Assembly (NCBI GenBank): GCA_965140735.1
Contig: OZ223306.1
Coordinates: forward strand, 2,852,001 to 2,916,000
Direction of reading: 5' to 3'
Length of the DNA stretch: 64,000 bases
Source of the DNA: Fusibacter_A sp965140735
Lineage (GTDB): Bacteria > Bacillota > Clostridia > Peptostreptococcales > Acidaminobacteraceae
The notes below the pieces were generated by a model. It was not told the origin of the DNA, did not search any database, and saw only the letters and a list, made by a program, of their open reading frames with translations. A program made the translations under genes and the position numbers. This document shows, piece after piece, positions 33,736 to 42,937 of this stretch (its first letter is position 1; the number at the start of each line of letters is the position of its first letter).

Positions 33736-35214
33736 CTATTCTGTTTTTAATAATGAAAGTTCCTTAAGATATTTTGTCCTTTTTCTGACGAAGGTTGAGC
33801 CGTCAATCCCTAAAGAACGCGCTGCATCTCTTACATTGCCATACTTCTTAAATGCATCCTGAATCATAGCATACTCCAACTTACCAACAGCTTCTCTAAG
33901 CTTTAATTCGCTTTCAAAAACGACTTCATCGTCAGAGGAACTTCTAATTTCTAAAGGTAAATCCTTTTCACGAATCAGGTGGTCTTCTGTCATGACAAAG
34001 ACACGTTCTATCACATTTTGTAGCTCTCTGATATTCCCCGGCCAATTGTAGTTTGCAAAAGACTTATAGACCTCTTTTGCAAATTTTTTATTTTCATCAT
34101 AGAGCGCATTTAATTTTGCTAAATAATTATTTGCAAGTGGAATTAGGTCTTCAACACGATCTCGAAGCGCAAGTACATGAAGGGGAATAATATTTAATCG
34201 GTAGAACAAATCTTTTCTAAAGAGTCCCTGCTCTACCATTTGCAACAAGTCTTGATTCGTTGCTGCTATAATTCGAACATTAATTTTAATCGTTTCCACA
34301 CTACCCACGCGCTGTATTTCTTGCTCTTGAAGCACTCTAAGCATTTTAGACTGTAAATTAAGAGGCAATTCTCCTATTTCATCTAAAAAAATAGTCCCTC
34401 CATCAGCTTCCTCAAAAAGTCCTATTTTACCATTTATATGAGCCCCTGTAAAAGCCCCTTTTTCATAACCAAAAAACTCTGATTCCATAAGATTTTCAGG
34501 AATTGCACTACAATTAACTTTGATGAGTTTCTCGTTACATCGATCACTATGCTTATGGATAAATTTTGCCATGATTTCCTTACCCACCCCAGTCTCTCCA
34601 GAAATCAAAATCGTAGTATCATGTCTAGCCGCTCTTGTAGCACTTTCCATAAGCTTTTTCATTTTTACATTCCTAGAAAAGACTTCTGCTGGACGACTCA
34701 TTTTTTTTCTAAGGCTTTCAAGTTCTGAGTTGTACATGTTCATTTTCAGTTCGTTTTCTTTAAGAGCTTCTCTAAGTTCCAGAAGTTCCGTAACATCTCT
34801 CACATTGTTAACAACCATTTCAATTTCATCATTTTCATCAAAAACAGGTGTTCCCGTGACAAGGACAACCTTGCCACCCGCCAATTTTTGGCGAATAGTC
34901 ATTACTTCTTTATTTTCAAGCACAAGCATGGTGCACGCTTTGGAAATAATCCCTTGTTCAACCAGCACATTGATGCTTTTGCCTATGATATCACCCTGCT
35001 TGATCCCAGTGATACGTTCATAAGCTTTATTCACTCTAATGGTTATACCGTCCCCATCCGTGATATAGATACCATCATAGGAAGAATCTAATACGACATC
35101 CAATTTTCGGGTCAATTTTTTTACTCTTTTAAGCTCATCAACCATATCGTCATAGGCTTCACAGGTCTCTTTAATACAAGATGGTTTTCTAAATTGATCT
35201 ATAATTTTTGCCAT
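33736..35214 (-). CDS. Sigma-54-dependent PAS-AAA-HTH activator, likely regulator of 4hbD-sucD
   Basis: 492 residues. A PAS domain at about 35-145 (LDSSYDGIYITDGDGITIRVN, RDVTELLELREALKEN) is the likely sensor. The AAA+ domain at about 175-410 has Walker A SGETGVGKEIMAK, the sigma-54 contact loop GAFTGAHINGKIG, Walker B GGTIFLDEIGEL and the R-finger region. The C-terminal HTH (EYAMIQDAFKKYGNVRDAARSLGIDGSTF) is Fis-like. It is encoded directly upstream of 4hbD-sucD on the same strand with a sigma-54 promoter and paired sites between, so it very probably activates them. The PAS ligand is unknown. Confidence 0.93.
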   Translation of the reverse strand: MAKIIDQFRKPSCIKETCEAYDDMVDELKRVKKLTRKLDVVLDSSYDGIYITDGDGITIRVNKAYERITGIKQGDIIGKSINVLVEQGIISKACTMLVLENKEVMTIRQKLAGGKVVLVTGTPVFDENDEIEMVVNNVRDVTELLELREALKENELKMNMYNSELESLRKKMSRPAEVFSRNVKMKKLMESATRAARHDTTILISGETGVGKEIMAKFIHKHSDRCNEKLIKVNCSAIPENLMESEFFGYEKGAFTGAHINGKIGLFEEADGGTIFLDEIGELPLNLQSKMLRVLQEQEIQRVGSVETIKINVRIIAATNQDLLQMVEQGLFRKDLFYRLNIIPLHVLALRDRVEDLIPLANNYLAKLNALYDENKKFAKEVYKSFANYNWPGNIRELQNVIERVFVMTEDHLIREKDLPLEIRSSSDDEVVFESELKLREAVGKLEYAMIQDAFKKYGNVRDAARSLGIDGSTFVRKRTKYLKELSLLKTE

Positions 35215-35331
35215 AACATTTCCTCTACTTTTACTTTGAAGCGTATTCCGCTTACATTATAGCATATACAGGTATGACTTGAGCTTTTAATTAACCTCTA
35301 GAGTAACTTTTAGCATCCTGCTTCTACGTAA

Positions 35332-35544
35332 TCATTTAGGCTCCTTAAGAAATTTTATAACGATCCTTCGAAAATCTATTAATTTATTACTTAAACTTAC
35401 TGCTAATAATGACAATATCAAAACATATAAGATGGTGGTTAAAGTGTTTATGATCATTTGATATTTTTCTTCTCTATTTGCTTGAATCTGATCTCTTCTT
35501 TCTAGTGCTTTCAATATATAAAATAATAAAAAAAAACAGAACAA
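35332..35544 (-). pseudogene. Small membrane protein or truncated membrane-protein fragment
   Basis: Seventy codons from a TTG at 35544, without a ribosome binding site, encode a hydrophobic stretch, a charged linker (ALERRDQIQANREEKYQ), a second span (TTILYVLILSLLAVSL) and a basic tail. The coding looks natural, but the start is missing and the 5' side meets an IS66 remnant across a run of nine A residues, so it may be a gene cut by that element. Unrecognised family. Confidence 0.35.
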
Positions 35545-35561
35545 AGCAGATCTACAACTTT

Positions 35562-35657
35562 CGCTATGGGATTGCTTTCAGTATTATTGAGACAGCAAAA
35601 GTTAATGGGCTTAAACCGTATTATTACCTCAATTATATCTTTGAGATGCTTAATTGA
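35562..35657 (+). pseudogene. IS66-family transposase C-terminal remnant
   Basis: The frame reads AFSIIETAKVNGLKPYYYL and then NYIFEMLN before a stop, matching the conserved end of the IS66 transposase (pattern: YSIIETAK.NGL.P..YL.YLFE.LP). Only about 30 codons survive. A small hairpin with GACCAT/ATGGTC and five Ts follows at 35660-35693. Confidence 0.65.
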
Positions 35658-35707
35658 TGAGACCATTTCCATTAGCCCCTAGATGGTCTTTTTATTGTAG
35701 CTAATTT

Positions 35708-35945
35708 TCATATAATTTGGTATGCGCTTTGGAATTTACGCTTATCTATATACGGCACTGATGTTTGAACGCTTTTTCCTGTTTCACCACTAAAATCAAT
35801 GAGTGAATACAGTTCTTTAATCGCGGGCAATCTCCAGTCATCATAGCCAGCAAGTTCAAAGGAGTGTGCATCCACCTAGCATACTGAATACCAACACTAT
35901 ACTTATAATAAAACTCATGGACTTTTTTATTCTTGTCTTCTTCAT
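35708..35945 (-). pseudogene. DUF1566 lipoprotein remnant with internal deletion
   Basis: A good ribosome binding site (GGGAGGTTTTATA) and the ATG at 35945 start a lipoprotein signal ending in the lipobox SMLGGC. The frame then breaks; in the next frame the sequence continues HSFELAGYDDWRLPAIKEL, YSLIDFSGETGKS and VPYIDKRKFQSAYQII, a clear DUF1566 (Lcl C-terminal type) segment, and stops at 35708. The whole middle of the protein is missing. So the gene is an internally deleted, frameshifted relic. Confidence 0.7.
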
Positions 35946-35949
35946 TATA

Positions 35950-35994
35950 AAACCTCCCTTAATTCATCTGATATCATCAGTTTAAGGGAGGTTT
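35950..35994 (-). terminator. Terminator of the mrp operon
   Basis: AAACCTCCCTTAA pairs with TTTAAGGGAGGTTT with an inner CTGATATCAG-like stem. It lies 20 bp after the last antiporter gene, and its distal arm doubles as the ribosome binding site of the DUF1566 remnant. Confidence 0.75.
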
Positions 35995-36014
35995 GTGAAG
36001 TCTAAGTGAAGAAT

Positions 36015-38069
36015 TTAATTGCCAATCACATATACGAATAACAAGCAAAAAACGACTACCATTCCAAATAAAAATATCGAATTTGTAATACTCGTCATTT
36101 TAGAATGACCCTTGACGATCAATTCTCTTAGTTTCGAAGTCTGTTGCTTAAATAAATCCATTTCGAGTGCTTCATTAAGGTTTGCTTTTGCGCCTATATT
36201 TTTTAGATCCTCTGCTTTTACATTTACACTTTTAATCATAAAACTCGCCCCTTCGGACACAGCTTTACGCTCACGGTTAATACTGGTGACAATATCCACA
36301 TTTGAAATATACTTAAAGCCATCCGCCATAATCTTTGCCGTAAATAAAAGCCAGTTGTCAATCAAACTAAATAAGATGCTAAACACTTTAAACAGCAACT
36401 TTAAAACCGGTTCGAATAAATCGGACTCTATGCTAAACCATCCAAGTGATGGATTAAAGTAAGCGCCTCCAGTTTCAAGCTTCACATACAGTTTTCTTCG
36501 AATAATCAATTGATAAATCAATACTCCGATGAATAAAGAGACCATCGAATATATAACGGATTCAGCACTATAGACCGTCAAATGTAATATTGGCTCAAAA
36601 CCAATGTACTCAGCGTAATCTGTAAGCGGCGACAAAATCGCATTTGGGAATAAACCAATAAAGACAATGAGTCCTGCCAAAATCCCCATTGGAATTAAAG
36701 CTCTCTTGTGCACCAATTCATTATACTGCCCATAGAACTCAGGATTATTTTCCATGAAAATCGCCACAAATAATTTGAGCATATAAGCTACAGTTAATCC
36801 CCCTCCGATGATGAAAAGATATTCCGTAATCATAAAGAAAATATGATGTGTGCTATGATAAGCCTCTAATATAGCTTCATGTAAAAGTGTCTTTGATATA
36901 AATCCATTAAAACCAGGGAAGGCACAAAGACCCAATACCCCAATTAAAAAGAAAGCTTTTAGCTTGTACTTTTTGCGCCCAAAACCACTGATTTTATTAA
37001 TACTGAGTTCCCCTAAAATCATGTAGATAATCCCGGTTCCCATGAATAATAAAATCTTAAAAAAGGCATGGTTAATCATATAGAGAATCGTCGCACTTAA
37101 AGCAAGGCCACCCTCTTTACCTAGGATACCCACAAGACCGATTCCCATGAGCATAAAGCCTGTTTGACTCATACTACTATAAGCAATAATTCGCTTGACG
37201 TTTCTCTGCATAATCGCTAAGATTCCACCTAAGAAAATATTGATGATCCCTAGACAATACAATAAAAGTGCTATACTAACATCAAAATTCATAAGTTCCA
37301 CCAAGACAATGATAATACCAAAGAGGCCAGTCTTAAGTAAAATCCCGCTTAAGAGTGCACTGGAAGGGGTTGGTGCCGCTGTATACGCTTTTGGAAGCCA
37401 AGTATGCAGTGGAAAAACACTGGCTTTAATCATAAAACCAAACATGATTAAAAGTGCGATTACATACTTGATATCACCTAGTGTCGGCATGATTTTTCCC
37501 ATATCGCCGATATCCAATGTCCCTGTATAATCAAAGGCTAAGAAAATACCAAATAGCATAACAAGACCGCCTGCAATTGCCATTGCTAAATAAGATCTCC
37601 CTGCATCATGACTGTATTTATCTTCATCGTGAATAACCAATACATAAGAGGTCAAGGACATCCCTTCAAAGAATGTAAAGAGGTTGATAATGTTCTCTGA
37701 CATAAAAACACCTATGGTCATGGCGTAAGTCAACATGAAAAAGAAATAATACCGATTACGTTTTTTCTTCTTAATCAAATATTGTGTCGAATACATCGTG
37801 GTTAAAAACCATGCTAATGCAGATATAAAAAGCATCGCATATCTCAGCATATCTACTTTAAGATGAAGGCCAGTCCCCATGACATTCGGCACCATATACT
37901 CAATTGCTTGATCTTTAATCGCTGGAAAAAGTGTAATCACTAATAAAAGTTCAATGGCAGTTAGCAAAATATTGAACATATCCCTTTTCATTTCATTTTT
38001 TGTACCAATATAATAACCAATAAAAGTACCCACTAAAGGGAGAATTAAAATATAAACTAAAGTATTCAT
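36015..38069 (-). CDS. Mrp/MBH-type antiporter subunit, third D-like (NuoL/ND5-like, long form)
   Basis: 684 residues, about 16 membrane spans, proton-conducting subunit of the complex I/Mrp superfamily. The conserved TM5 glutamate lies in NLFTFFEGMSLTSYVLV, and the TM7 lysine in FMIKASVFPLHTWLPKAYTAAPTPSSALLSG. A long C-terminal extension (about residues 540-660) includes an amphipathic segment and a last span (IFLFGMVVVFCLLFVYVIGN), recalling the lateral helix of NuoL/MrpA. It is last in a ten-gene operon. MrpA proper is larger and fused to MbhD/E domains, which are separate genes here. Confidence 0.88.
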   Translation of the reverse strand: MNTLVYILILPLVGTFIGYYIGTKNEMKRDMFNILLTAIELLLVITLFPAIKDQAIEYMVPNVMGTGLHLKVDMLRYAMLFISALAWFLTTMYSTQYLIKKKKRNRYYFFFMLTYAMTIGVFMSENIINLFTFFEGMSLTSYVLVIHDEDKYSHDAGRSYLAMAIAGGLVMLFGIFLAFDYTGTLDIGDMGKIMPTLGDIKYVIALLIMFGFMIKASVFPLHTWLPKAYTAAPTPSSALLSGILLKTGLFGIIIVLVELMNFDVSIALLLYCLGIINIFLGGILAIMQRNVKRIIAYSSMSQTGFMLMGIGLVGILGKEGGLALSATILYMINHAFFKILLFMGTGIIYMILGELSINKISGFGRKKYKLKAFFLIGVLGLCAFPGFNGFISKTLLHEAILEAYHSTHHIFFMITEYLFIIGGGLTVAYMLKLFVAIFMENNPEFYGQYNELVHKRALIPMGILAGLIVFIGLFPNAILSPLTDYAEYIGFEPILHLTVYSAESVIYSMVSLFIGVLIYQLIIRRKLYVKLETGGAYFNPSLGWFSIESDLFEPVLKLLFKVFSILFSLIDNWLLFTAKIMADGFKYISNVDIVTSINRERKAVSEGASFMIKSVNVKAEDLKNIGAKANLNEALEMDLFKQQTSKLRELIVKGHSKMTSITNSIFLFGMVVVFCLLFVYVIGN

Positions 38070-38081
38070 TAATTTCCCTCC

Positions 38082-39596
38082 TTAAAAAGCATCTACGATG
38101 ACACCACCGAGAAAGTTGATCACTGCATTTGGAAAAATGCCAAGCCCGATGATGATTATTGTCAAAATAATAATTGGTCCCAACATAAAAGGTGAAGGGT
38201 CTAGTGTTTCATTGGTCTCACCTAAAGAGGATACAACTAAGCCATTTTCATGCGTTTCTTCATTTTGTTGTTTCAAATTTGGTTTCTCATTTACGAAAAA
38301 TGCCGTTACCGAAATTGGGAACAGGTAACCTGCTGTAAAAAAAGCACTTAAAAGCAAGATAAAGATGTAAAACAGATTATCGGCGTTAAGCGCACCCACA
38401 CCTAAGAACCATTTGCTTACGAAGCCGTTCGTTGGTGGAATACCTACTAGAGATACCGCCGCTATAGTGAAGCAAATAAATGTAATCGGCATTTTTTTAC
38501 CTAATCCGCTAATCTGATGTATATATTTTTTATGCGTCATATGTGAAATAGAACCTACTGCGAAAAACAGTGTGATCTTGATCACTGCATGGTTAATCAT
38601 ATGCAAAATTGCCCCTATAAGGCCATTTGGATTCAGCATCAGTATACCAAGTAGGATATACCCAAGCTGAGAAATGGTAGAATAAGCGAGTCTCTTTTTA
38701 AGATGATCTTGATGAAGTGCTAAAAGCGATCCCATAACCACTGTGATCACCACGAAAGGGATCAAGTATTTAGTCACATCCACAGCTCTAATCACACTAG
38801 CCCCAAAGACAAAGTAAGTAATGCGAATCAACGAAAACACACCACTTTTAACCACTGCAACCGCATGGAGCAATGCGCTTACTGGTGTAGGTGCCACCAT
38901 TGCATTTGGCAACCAAGAGTGGAAAGGCACAAGTGCCGCTTTTACACCAAAACCTAAAAACATGGCAATATAACTGAAGCGAATCAAATTTTGATCATAG
39001 CCACTTAGATCACCAAATATGCCTCTAGGCGTAAACGTCATTGTCCCTGTAATCGAGTATAAGATCATCATACCCAGTACAACCAGTGATGCACCAGCAA
39101 ATGAATAAATCATGTATTTTTTACCGCTTGCAAGTGCTTCTTCAGTCCCTGTGTGAATCACCAGTGGCAGTGTGCACAGCGTTAAAAGTTCATAATAAGC
39201 ATAAAGTGTAAATAGATTTCCAGAGTAGGCAACACCTAAAATAACCCCAAGTGTCAAAGTGAAAAAAGTATAGAATTGCCTCGTCCTCTGTTCATGCTTC
39301 ATGTACTCAAAAGCATAAAAAGCAGTGAGTATCCATAAAATCGAAGCCAATAGAGCAAAAACGCGCGTCATTTGATCAATTTTAAAATAGACGTCTAAAA
39401 AATCATTGACTTTAAGCACATGGAGTTGCACCCGTGGATTTACAAAGAGCGAATTCAAAACCAACACAAAATTGGCAAACAAAGTTACAGCCACAAATTT
39501 TGTAACGTATTCATCCTTTATTATTTTTTTATTTGCAATGAGTAATGTCCCAAGTATAGGAACACCCAAAGGTAGAAGCATTATTATTTTTTCCAT
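38082..39596 (-). CDS. Mrp/MBH-type antiporter subunit, second D-like
   Basis: 504 residues with about 14 spans. Key residues: TM5 glutamate in FTLYAYYELLTLCTLPL, TM7 lysine in FGVKAALVPFHSWLPNAMVAPTPVSALLHA, and a TM8 lysine in AVAVVKSGVF. It belongs to the MrpD/NuoM/NuoN family. A charged cytoplasmic loop (NEKPNLKQQNEETHENG) precedes the last span. It is 12 bp upstream of the ND5-like gene and 21 bp after the first D-like gene. Confidence 0.9.
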   Translation of the reverse strand: MEKIIMLLPLGVPILGTLLIANKKIIKDEYVTKFVAVTLFANFVLVLNSLFVNPRVQLHVLKVNDFLDVYFKIDQMTRVFALLASILWILTAFYAFEYMKHEQRTRQFYTFFTLTLGVILGVAYSGNLFTLYAYYELLTLCTLPLVIHTGTEEALASGKKYMIYSFAGASLVVLGMMILYSITGTMTFTPRGIFGDLSGYDQNLIRFSYIAMFLGFGVKAALVPFHSWLPNAMVAPTPVSALLHAVAVVKSGVFSLIRITYFVFGASVIRAVDVTKYLIPFVVITVVMGSLLALHQDHLKKRLAYSTISQLGYILLGILMLNPNGLIGAILHMINHAVIKITLFFAVGSISHMTHKKYIHQISGLGKKMPITFICFTIAAVSLVGIPPTNGFVSKWFLGVGALNADNLFYIFILLLSAFFTAGYLFPISVTAFFVNEKPNLKQQNEETHENGLVVSSLGETNETLDPSPFMLGPIIILTIIIIGLGIFPNAVINFLGGVIVDAF

Positions 39597-39617
39597 ATGT
39601 TCTCCAAAATTCTATAT

Positions 39618-41096
39618 TTATATATATATACCTCGGCCGATAAATTCAATAATAGATCCTGAAAACAATCCAGCTAAGACCATAACCACTGATAAAATAA
39701 TTAATGGCAGTAGTGTTCTCACAGGTCTAATTTTTGAATTAAAAACCTTGCCGACTAAGTTGTCTTCGCCAAAGTAACCATTGATGATTATTGGGAAATA
39801 ATAAACGGCATTGAGCAAACTGCTGACGATTAATACAATTAATAATAGAATCTTTCCCGACTCAATCGAAGCCATTGCGAGATTCCACTTGCTAATAAAA
39901 CCTGGCAGAATTGGTATTCCAATCATTGATAATGCACTAACCGTAAATATCCCAAGCGTTACAGGCATTTCTTTGCCAATCCCCTTAAACTCATCTATGG
40001 TTTTGTAACCTGTTTGCTCTATAAATGATCCAGCTGATAAAAAGAGACAAGATTTTGTAACAGCATGTGCGATAATGTGATAAACAGCCATTATGAGACC
40101 CAGTTTATTGCCAAGACCTATTCCAAAGAAGATATATCCCATCTGCGCCACACTGGAATACGCAATCATACGTTTGAGCTCTTTCTGTGACCTTGCAAAT
40201 AGAGAACCAAAAATCATCCCCATGACACCCAAGAACAAGACTAAGTCCAGCACCACTGTACCTGCTAAAATTTCGGAACCATAGACCAAATAGTAAATCT
40301 TAATTAAAAATATAATCGGTGCTTTAATCACCAATGCGGATAAAATAGCACTTGAAGGACTTGGTGCAGAAGAATGCGCATCTGGTAACCACACATGAAG
40401 CGGAAACATAGCCCCTTTAATGCCAAGTCCCACCGTGAATAAAATCATACTGATAAGAATCAGATTATGTTTACCCACAGCATTCTGCACGAGTGCTTCA
40501 TGGATATAACTCATGCTCAAATGACCCGATATAGAATAGACAAATGCAATCCCCATCAATACAAGACCGGAGCCTAAAGAACTCAAAATCAAATATTTGA
40601 TAGACGCTTTGATATTGGCTTTTTTATCCTTGACGACGATAATCCCGCACGCTGCAAGTGTGCTCACTTCTAAAAAGACAAATCCATTAAAAATATCATA
40701 AGTAAAGACAATGCCCAGAAGAGAAGCCAAGAGCAAAAGATCTAAAGTATGAAAAAAACCGACTCTATTGGGTTTAATTTCTTTTTCAAGACTAAAGTAA
40801 GAAAACCACAGAACCATTAGATTAATGAAGCAAAAGAGAAGGCCTATGCCGCTCTCCACTTCGCCAATGCGAAGCACGATACCAAATGGTGCTGGAAAAT
40901 GCCCTACATCGAATAAGTACCCCCCATTGAAGGCAACGTAAATGACATGCAATAAATTGAGCGAAGTCACAAGAGCCATGATCGCAAGTGCCATTCTGTA
41001 GACATGATTTTTATTTTTTAGGAGTGGTATGATAAATGCGCTGAGCATCAGTATCATGATAGACGCCAATGGTACTAACTTAATCAAATTTTGCAT
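39618..41096 (-). CDS. mrpD: Mrp/MBH-type antiporter subunit, first D-like
   Basis: 492 residues from the ATG at 41096, which is served by AAGAGGTG nine bases upstream; a GTG at 41108 would overlap mrpC. It has about 14 spans, glutamate in TM5 (NGFVFLEVSTLAACGIIVV), lysine in GLGIKGAMFPLHVWLPDAHSSAPSPSSAIL, and a following lysine in ALVIKAPIIF. Standard MrpD-type ion-translocating subunit, directly after mrpC as in canonical mrp operons. Confidence 0.9.
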   Translation of the reverse strand: MQNLIKLVPLASIMILMLSAFIIPLLKNKNHVYRMALAIMALVTSLNLLHVIYVAFNGGYLFDVGHFPAPFGIVLRIGEVESGIGLLFCFINLMVLWFSYFSLEKEIKPNRVGFFHTLDLLLLASLLGIVFTYDIFNGFVFLEVSTLAACGIIVVKDKKANIKASIKYLILSSLGSGLVLMGIAFVYSISGHLSMSYIHEALVQNAVGKHNLILISMILFTVGLGIKGAMFPLHVWLPDAHSSAPSPSSAILSALVIKAPIIFLIKIYYLVYGSEILAGTVVLDLVLFLGVMGMIFGSLFARSQKELKRMIAYSSVAQMGYIFFGIGLGNKLGLIMAVYHIIAHAVTKSCLFLSAGSFIEQTGYKTIDEFKGIGKEMPVTLGIFTVSALSMIGIPILPGFISKWNLAMASIESGKILLLIVLIVSSLLNAVYYFPIIINGYFGEDNLVGKVFNSKIRPVRTLLPLIILSVVMVLAGLFSGSIIEFIGRGIYI

Positions 41097-41100
41097 ATTA

Positions 41101-41463
41101 TTAATCACCTCTTAAATTTTGAATTTCATCCAGTTCGATGGTGCCATATTTCTCATAAAGCTTGATGGTAAGTGCCAACATAAAAGCGGTAACGCTCACT
41201 GCCACCACGATTCCCGTCAACATAAGACCTGTTGGAATCGGATTCACATAACCAGACTTATGCATGACACCGTTCATAATAATCGGAGCCTCTTTGCCTT
41301 TTATATAACCTAAATTCACAAACAATAGGAAAATAGACGTATCCATAATATTCATGCCTATAATTTTCTTTATTAAATTATTGTGGAGTAACAATATCAT
41401 AAATCCAATACCGAATAAAAATATCGCACCCACAATCATGTAATTATTCAATAAGTTCTGCAT
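41101..41463 (-). CDS. mrpC: Antiporter subunit MrpC/MnhC (NuoK-like)
   Basis: 120 residues, three spans, NuoK/MrpC fold. The motif IIGMNIMDTSIFLLFVNLGY and the ending NPIPTGLMLTGIVVAVSVTAFMLAL are characteristic. Ribosome binding site GAAGGAG. The gene overlaps the end of mrpB. Confidence 0.92.
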   Translation of the reverse strand: MQNLLNNYMIVGAIFLFGIGFMILLLHNNLIKKIIGMNIMDTSIFLLFVNLGYIKGKEAPIIMNGVMHKSGYVNPIPTGLMLTGIVVAVSVTAFMLALTIKLYEKYGTIELDEIQNLRGD

Positions 41464-41881
41464 GTTCTAGTTCTCCTTCTTCAAAGAGTACTGCTATAAA
41501 ATAAAATGTGATGGCCACAACAAGACCTACCAAAATATTAAGAGGCATAATAAATCCACCGCTCAATAAAGTTCCTGGCGTCCCAGTTCCAAGTAAATCA
41601 TGTAGGCCTAGAAAAGCCGATGCAAATACATACCCTTTCATAACGCCATACAAAACCAGTGCAGAGCACGCAAATCTCAATAAATAACGATACTTATATT
41701 TTTTATCGGCTGCATCACTGCCATTTACAAATCTATAAAGGATTAAACTGGCACCTAAAATACTGCCTCCTGCAAAGCCACCTCCTGGTGAAAGATGACC
41801 AAATAAAATCACATAAATGCCAAATACTTGGATAAAGGGTAACATTAAATTTGTTATGTTTTTAATAATACTACTTTTCAT
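41444..41881 (-). CDS. mrpB: Antiporter subunit MrpB/MnhB C-terminal type
   Basis: 145 residues from the ATG at 41881 (AGGGAGGAACAAAGT upstream); an earlier start at 41908 would extend into the previous gene without its own site. Four spans. The motif FGIYVILFGHLSPGGGFAGGSILGAS is the hallmark of the MnhB domain (PGGGFxGG). It overlaps mrpC by 20 bp and the MbhE-like gene by 11 bp. Confidence 0.92.
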   Translation of the reverse strand: MKSSIIKNITNLMLPFIQVFGIYVILFGHLSPGGGFAGGSILGASLILYRFVNGSDAADKKYKYRYLLRFACSALVLYGVMKGYVFASAFLGLHDLLGTGTPGTLLSGGFIMPLNILVGLVVAITFYFIAVLFEEGELEHAELIE

Positions 41882-42158
41882 ACTTTGTTCCTCCCTTTTT
41901 GAGTACAATCATAATGCATATAAGTGCTGTAAATATAACCGATGCTTCCACAAAAGTATCGAAAGCTCTATAATCTAAAATCATGGCTGCTACAATGTTG
42001 ATAGCACCAGTGTCTGCCATGGCATCGTTTACGTATTTATCCATTACCTCGTTATGAATTGGGGAATCCGTCACCCCCACCGCAGGCATATCCATCACTG
42101 CGAGTAATAAAAATCCAATAAAAAATAGAGTTAAAAAACTGGCCACTATTGATCTCAT
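41871..42158 (-). CDS. MbhE-like antiporter subunit (equivalent to the distal C-terminal part of MrpA)
   Basis: 95 residues, two spans flanking an extracytoplasmic loop. The segment NIVAAMILDYRAFDTFVEASVIFTALI is the conserved MbhE/MrpA-C-terminal motif (N.V..IL.D.R..DT..E). In Bacillus this is fused to MrpA; here it is a stand-alone protein as in archaeal MBH and MBS clusters. Confidence 0.87.
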   Translation of the reverse strand: MRSIVASFLTLFFIGFLLLAVMDMPAVGVTDSPIHNEVMDKYVNDAMADTGAINIVAAMILDYRAFDTFVEASVIFTALICIMIVLKKGGTKYEK

Positions 42159-42394
42159 TTTCGAATCACCTTTGTCTTTCTAAGGGCTATGATGAAAAAA
42201 ATCGACGTAATCCCTGCTCCTACAGCCGCTTCAGTAATCGCAAGATCAGGTGCATTCATACGTTGCCACAAAATTGCCATCATCAGTGAATACACCATAA
42301 AAATAATCACTGAACCCAATAAATTCTTAGAAGCCGCTGCAGCGACAGAACCCACAATCATAATGATGAGTACAATTATATTAAAAACATCCAT
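42155..42394 (-). CDS. MbhD-like antiporter subunit (DUF4040)
   Basis: 79 residues, three spans. NLLGSVIIFMVYSLMMAILW and APDLAITEAAVGAGITSIFFIIAL match the DUF4040/MbhD domain. It overlaps the MbhE-like gene by 4 bp and follows mrpG by 5 bp. Confidence 0.88.
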   Translation of the reverse strand: MDVFNIIVLIIMIVGSVAAAASKNLLGSVIIFMVYSLMMAILWQRMNAPDLAITEAAVGAGITSIFFIIALRKTKVIRK

Positions 42395-42399
42395 GACTT

Positions 42400-42678
42400 C
42401 TAATCCTTTCTTTTATAAATCGCTTTGGCAATCATATGTGTTGCAGTGGGATTTGTCGTCCAAAGGAACACGATCACCACAATGAGTTTAACTGCTGTGA
42501 AACTGAATCCAGATTGAAGTATCAAACCACCGATGCATAAGACTGCACCTAAGGTGTCACATTTTGCTGCACCATGTGCTCTGGTAAGTGCATCTGGAAA
42601 CCTTAAAACCCCCAGTGTCCCTACCAAGAAGAAAAACAGACCAATGCCCATGAGCAACATTGATAATAGATTAATCAT
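42400..42678 (-). CDS. mrpG: Antiporter subunit MrpG/MnhG
   Basis: 92 residues from the ATG at 42678, supported by GGAGGGACAGAAA; an upstream start at 42732 lies deep inside mrpF. Three spans with GLFFFLVGTLGVLRFPDALTRAHGAAKCDTLG in two blocks, the signature of MnhG. It overlaps mrpF by 8 bp. Confidence 0.92.
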   Translation of the reverse strand: MINLLSMLLMGIGLFFFLVGTLGVLRFPDALTRAHGAAKCDTLGAVLCIGGLILQSGFSFTAVKLIVVIVFLWTTNPTATHMIAKAIYKRKD

Positions 42679-42937
42679 TTTCTGTCCCTCCTCCAATTTC
42701 TCTAGCCACAGCATATGATCCAATAAAAGCAATCAACGCATAGACCAATACCACATCTATAAAATACGTTTCTTTTAATAAAAATGAAATTGTCGCTATA
42801 ATGACGATGGTTTTCGTCGCTATAATATTGATCCCTATAATGCGATCCCCTTTTGTTGGTCCCTTTACCACTCTATACATACACAAGCCAATGGTAAGAC
42901 CTAGAAAAATAATCACAACCAAATAAAATTTATCCAT
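42671..42937 (-). CDS. mrpF: Antiporter subunit MrpF/MnhF
   Basis: 88 residues, three spans. The pattern YRVVKGPTKGDRIIGINIIATK followed by FIDVVLVYALIAFIGSYAVAR is typical of MnhF. It overlaps mrpE and mrpG by 8 bp each. Confidence 0.92.
   Translation of the reverse strand: MDKFYLVVIIFLGLTIGLCMYRVVKGPTKGDRIIGINIIATKTIVIIATISFLLKETYFIDVVLVYALIAFIGSYAVAREIGGGTEND

Noticed and set aside
34520..35023. 167-codon plus-strand frame
   Set aside because: It lies entirely inside the sigma-54 activator gene on the other strand and its translation is low-complexity Ser/Thr/Leu, typical of an antisense shadow.
37195..37530. 111-codon plus-strand frame
   Set aside because: Antisense to a well-conserved antiporter gene; no ribosome binding site.
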